From positions 1-25,521 of the forward strand of contig CAZHGD010000108.1 in NCBI GenBank assembly GCA_964531735.1: DNA of 25,521 nt, written 5' to 3'. Below, in pieces: positions 23,447-25,521 of the stretch; position 1 is the stretch's first letter; each line of letters opens with the position of its first letter. The position numbers and the translations under genes were made by a program. Source of the DNA: CAZHGD01 sp964531735. GTDB taxonomy: Bacteria; Armatimonadota; UBA10988. Below the pieces are notes generated by a model. It saw only the letters and a program-made list of their open reading frames with translations. It was not told where the DNA came from and did not search any database.

Positions 23447-24151
23447 CTACTTGTTGTCCCAGGAGTTGTTGGCGTCGCCGTAGGGCCAGCCTGCGGGACA
23501 CGGCCCGCAGAAGGCCTCCATCTTGAGCCACTTGACGTGACCATCGATGTAGCCGACATTCAGCCCTTCATTGTGGCGGCCGACCGGGCGGCGGCTCTGG
23601 TTGCCCCAGGTATCGTCCGACGCCCAGTAGCCGGTGGTGCCGCCGGTCCACGAACTGGGGCAGGTCCACTGCCAGTCGGTGGAGCCGGTCTCGGCCGCAG
23701 CCCAGGTGCCCGGCGAAGCGCTGCCGGTGACCAGCGCCGTGTTGCACTGTCCGGCGTCGATGATGAAGGAGGTCATCGACACCGCCGGGATATCGCCGAG
23801 GGCGCATCCGCCACCCCACCAGGACAGGTTGACCGAGGCCCCGTAGCCGCGCGCCTGACTCGACTTCGACGGACAGGCCAGGACCTGCGTGTTCTTGAGA
23901 TACGGGCTGATCGTGCCGTACCACTGCCCGCCGCCCAGGCTGTTGTGCCCCATGCACAGCTTCTCGTCATAGTCCTGGGCGTACTGCAGCGCCCCGAGCA
24001 TGAGCTGCTTCACATTCGACGAGCACGAGGACTGACGCGCCTTCTCGCGCGCCTTCGCGAACACCGGGAACAGGATCGCCGCCAAGATGGCGATGATGGC
24101 GATCACGACCAGCAGTTCGATCAGAGTAAAGGCCGACTTGCGACCACGCAT
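23447..24151 (-). CDS. Type IV-type pseudopilin with H-X9-DG motif (DUF1559-like), copy 2
   Basis: 234 residues from the ATG at 24151 (AAGGAGG upstream). The leader MRGRKSA precedes FTLIELLVVIAIIAILAAIL; cleavage falls after Ala7, with Glu12 at mature +5. The following 19 residues, FPVFAKAREKARQSSCSSN, are identical in copy 1, although synonymous codons differ, showing an old duplication under protein-level constraint. The body has Trp/Gly-rich strands and several Cys. RHNEGLNVGYIDGHVKWL is an exact H-X9-DG motif. After that motif copy 2 has a Cys/Pro/Trp-containing tail (CGPCPAGWPYGD) with no counterpart in copy 1. Exported to the cell surface; function unknown. Confidence 0.95.
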   Translation of the reverse strand: MRGRKSAFTLIELLVVIAIIAILAAILFPVFAKAREKARQSSCSSNVKQLMLGALQYAQDYDEKLCMGHNSLGGGQWYGTISPYLKNTQVLACPSKSSQARGYGASVNLSWWGGGCALGDIPAVSMTSFIIDAGQCNTALVTGSASPGTWAAAETGSTDWQWTCPSSWTGGTTGYWASDDTWGNQSRRPVGRHNEGLNVGYIDGHVKWLKMEAFCGPCPAGWPYGDANNSWDNK

Positions 24152-24228
24152 AACACTAGCCTCCTTGGGGCTGCTTGCCACAGGCCCGGCGCACACACCC
24201 CAGGGCGTATGGACAGCCGCCGAGGAAG

Positions 24229-24256
24229 TACATACCCCGCCCCGCACGGCTGTCAA
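24229..24256 (-). promoter_or_regulatory. Candidate promoter of pseudopilin 2
   Basis: Read on minus, a perfect TTGACA (24256-24251) is followed after 16 bases by TATGTA (24234-24229), or after 18 by TGTACT. The -10 match is moderate. Transcription would give a leader of about 70 bases ending in the AAGGAGG site. Pseudopilin 1 also has a perfect TTGACA about 100 bases before its ATG. Confidence 0.45.
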
Positions 24257-24308
24257 CCCGCCAGGATGCCGCCTATCAACGCGAAGGTAACGACCGCCCG
24301 CGTGCGGC

Positions 24309-25349
24309 TCAGCTCGGCAGCAGAATCACGCCGATCGCGCGGTCCGGATGCTCGATCAGTTCCTCACACAGCGCCGGCGCGTCGTCAATCGGCCCGCGGT
24401 GCGTGATCATCGGCTGGACGCCCAGGCGCTGCTGCTGCATGAAGCGCAGGCATTCTTCCAGGTTGCGCTTGGTGGTCCACTCGACGAACACCTCCGGATA
24501 GTGGTCACCATGCTCCCAGGCATCGTCGTGATAGCCGGGGCCCGGCCGCGCACTGGAGCGGATGTCTACATTGCCCATGCCCGCCGCCAGCAAGGCTTCG
24601 ACCTTCACGCCACCCACCGCCACGATGTTGCCGTAGCGGTGCGTGTCCGGCGCCAGCTTCATCATCTGGTAGGCCTGGTTCAGCGCCGCCGTGCCCTCGC
24701 CACCGAACGCCAGGATGGCGACGTCGAGACCATAGCCGCGGCTCAAGGCTTGCGCGGCGGCGACCGGGTCGTCGTTGGCGGCGTTCACCACCGCGTGAGC
24801 ACCCAGTGCCTGAGCCACTTCGAGACGCTTGGCCAACCGGTCGATGCCCAGCACGTGCGCGCCGGCCACCCGGCCCAACTGCAACGCGAACTGCCCGACC
24901 GGACCGAGCCCGAAGACCGCGAGGTGCATGCCCAGCGCCACCTCGCCGCGCCGGATGGCATGGATCGCCGTGGCGGCCAGGCAGGTGAACGCGGCCGATT
25001 CGAAGTCGACCCCGTCGGGAATCGCCACGCACATGTTTTGCGGGACCACACACCAGGTGGCGTGTTCGGCGAAGCCGCCACCCATGCAAGCCACCGGCTG
25101 CCCGAGTGCGAAGAGCCCCTCGGTGCCTTCGCCGAACCCGCGAATCACGCCGGCGTTGCCGTAGCCGAACACCCGCGGCGGCCCGTCGTTCGGGTTCGCG
25201 CGGCGGGCCTTCACCCCGCCCAGTTCCGTGCCGGGCGAAATCGCGCTCGCCTTCATCTCCACCAGCAACTGGCCCGGCCGAGGCGAAGGCACAGGTTCCT
25301 CGAGGACGTGGATGACGCCTCTGCCGTCAAGGGCTACCGCTTTGCGCAT
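24309..25349 (-). CDS. Medium-chain dehydrogenase/reductase, apparently zinc-independent
   Basis: 346 residues of the MDR (alcohol dehydrogenase-like) superfamily. The catalytic domain has VEMKASAISPGTELGG (31-45) where zinc enzymes carry the Cys of G-x-D-x-H; that Cys is absent, and so is the four-Cys structural zinc loop. The nucleotide-binding fold is clear: VFGLGPVGQFALQLGRVAGA (~145-164) followed by Asp170, favouring NAD(H). The AISPGTE signature occurs in a subfamily often labelled zinc-binding alcohol dehydrogenase despite lacking ligands, and related to BchC-like enzymes. The C-terminal part HYPEVFVEWTTKRNLEECLR and DRAIGVILLP is typical. Substrate is unknown; a cyclic or sugar alcohol is plausible given the isomerases nearby. 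No Shine-Dalgarno is at normal distance from the ATG. Confidence 0.9.
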   Translation of the reverse strand: MRKAVALDGRGVIHVLEEPVPSPRPGQLLVEMKASAISPGTELGGVKARRANPNDGPPRVFGYGNAGVIRGFGEGTEGLFALGQPVACMGGGFAEHATWCVVPQNMCVAIPDGVDFESAAFTCLAATAIHAIRRGEVALGMHLAVFGLGPVGQFALQLGRVAGAHVLGIDRLAKRLEVAQALGAHAVVNAANDDPVAAAQALSRGYGLDVAILAFGGEGTAALNQAYQMMKLAPDTHRYGNIVAVGGVKVEALLAAGMGNVDIRSSARPGPGYHDDAWEHGDHYPEVFVEWTTKRNLEECLRFMQQQRLGVQPMITHRGPIDDAPALCEELIEHPDRAIGVILLPS

Positions 25350-25384
25350 GATCGATCACGGCCGCCGACGGCGGCCTGCTCCTT
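25350..25384 (-). promoter_or_regulatory. Leader hairpin between a distant ribosome site and the dehydrogenase start
   Basis: GGCCGCC (25360-25366) and GGCGGCC (25370-25376) form a tight hairpin with a GAC loop. On minus, an AAGGAG site at 25384-25379 lies 29 bases before the ATG, with the hairpin between. If the hairpin folds, the effective spacing falls to about 12 bases. No other ribosome site is visible. The remainder to 25521 shows no gene or clear promoter. Confidence 0.35.
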
Positions 25385-25521
25385 CCCCGGTCGTCGACCG
25401 GATGCTGTAGAGGACGGGTTCGCCGTCGCCTGGCGTTCACCTCGCCGCGTCGCAGCAGCCTTGGCGTGGGCCGGGTGTGAGTCTATTCGTGTGGCTCAAG
25501 CCGCCCGCGGCAAGGGCTGAC

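Noticed and set aside
24348..25520. Plus-strand open frame of ~390 codons near the right edge
   Set aside because: Antisense to the medium-chain dehydrogenase, which has a clear Rossmann motif and family C-terminus.

Overview
The window is a very GC-rich, densely coded bacterial chromosome segment with 20 complete protein genes and one possible gene tail at the left edge. I see no tRNA, rRNA, CRISPR array, transposase or phage gene. The best lineage clue is two type IV-type pseudopilins. Both have the N-terminal block FTLIELLVVIAIIAILAAIL followed by FPVFAKAREKARQSSCSSN and a C-terminal H-X9-DG motif, a form I associate with Armatimonadota and, less closely, Planctomycetota relatives. The lineage call is an inference.

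Layout. (1) 1-4282: a possible gene tail with a hairpin, then on the minus strand an ECF-like sigma factor and a lipoprotein with an apparent alpha-helical-barrel fold, divergent from a cytoplasmic FAD oxidoreductase on plus. (2) 4283-6919: a secreted modular FAD oxidoreductase, convergent with the first one and only 6 bp away. (3) 7047-9599, plus strand: HemL (tetrapyrrole synthesis), a CYTH-fold protein and a tail-anchored TPR protein. (4) 17915 down to 9614, minus strand: a probable six-gene unit of two short-chain dehydrogenases, two URO-D/methyltransferase-fold proteins with overlapping start and stop codons, a PEBP-type lipoprotein and a 1312-residue secreted putative glycoside hydrolase with carbohydrate-binding modules. 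(5) 18106-18744, plus strand: pseudopilin 1 with a strong hairpin behind it. (6) 25349 down to 18794, minus strand: a medium-chain dehydrogenase, pseudopilin 2, two sugar isomerase/epimerase-like TIM barrels, a receiver-only response regulator, an alpha/beta hydrolase and an SGNH esterase.

Taken together, the gene content suggests a heterotroph that breaks down and oxidises modified sugars or polysaccharides. Secreted and lipid-anchored enzymes and esterases release sugars; epimerases, SDR, MDR and FAD enzymes interconvert and oxidise them. The most suggestive system is the SDR-SDR-UroD-UroD unit. One UroD-fold protein keeps the complete His-X-Cys...Cys zinc triad of methylcobamide:CoM methyltransferases (MtaA/MtbA). 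Its translationally coupled partner has Asp in place of the first Cys. This hints at methyl transfer or demethylation chemistry rather than haem synthesis, but no corrinoid protein is in the window. Several gene ends carry perfect GC-rich hairpins without a T-tract.
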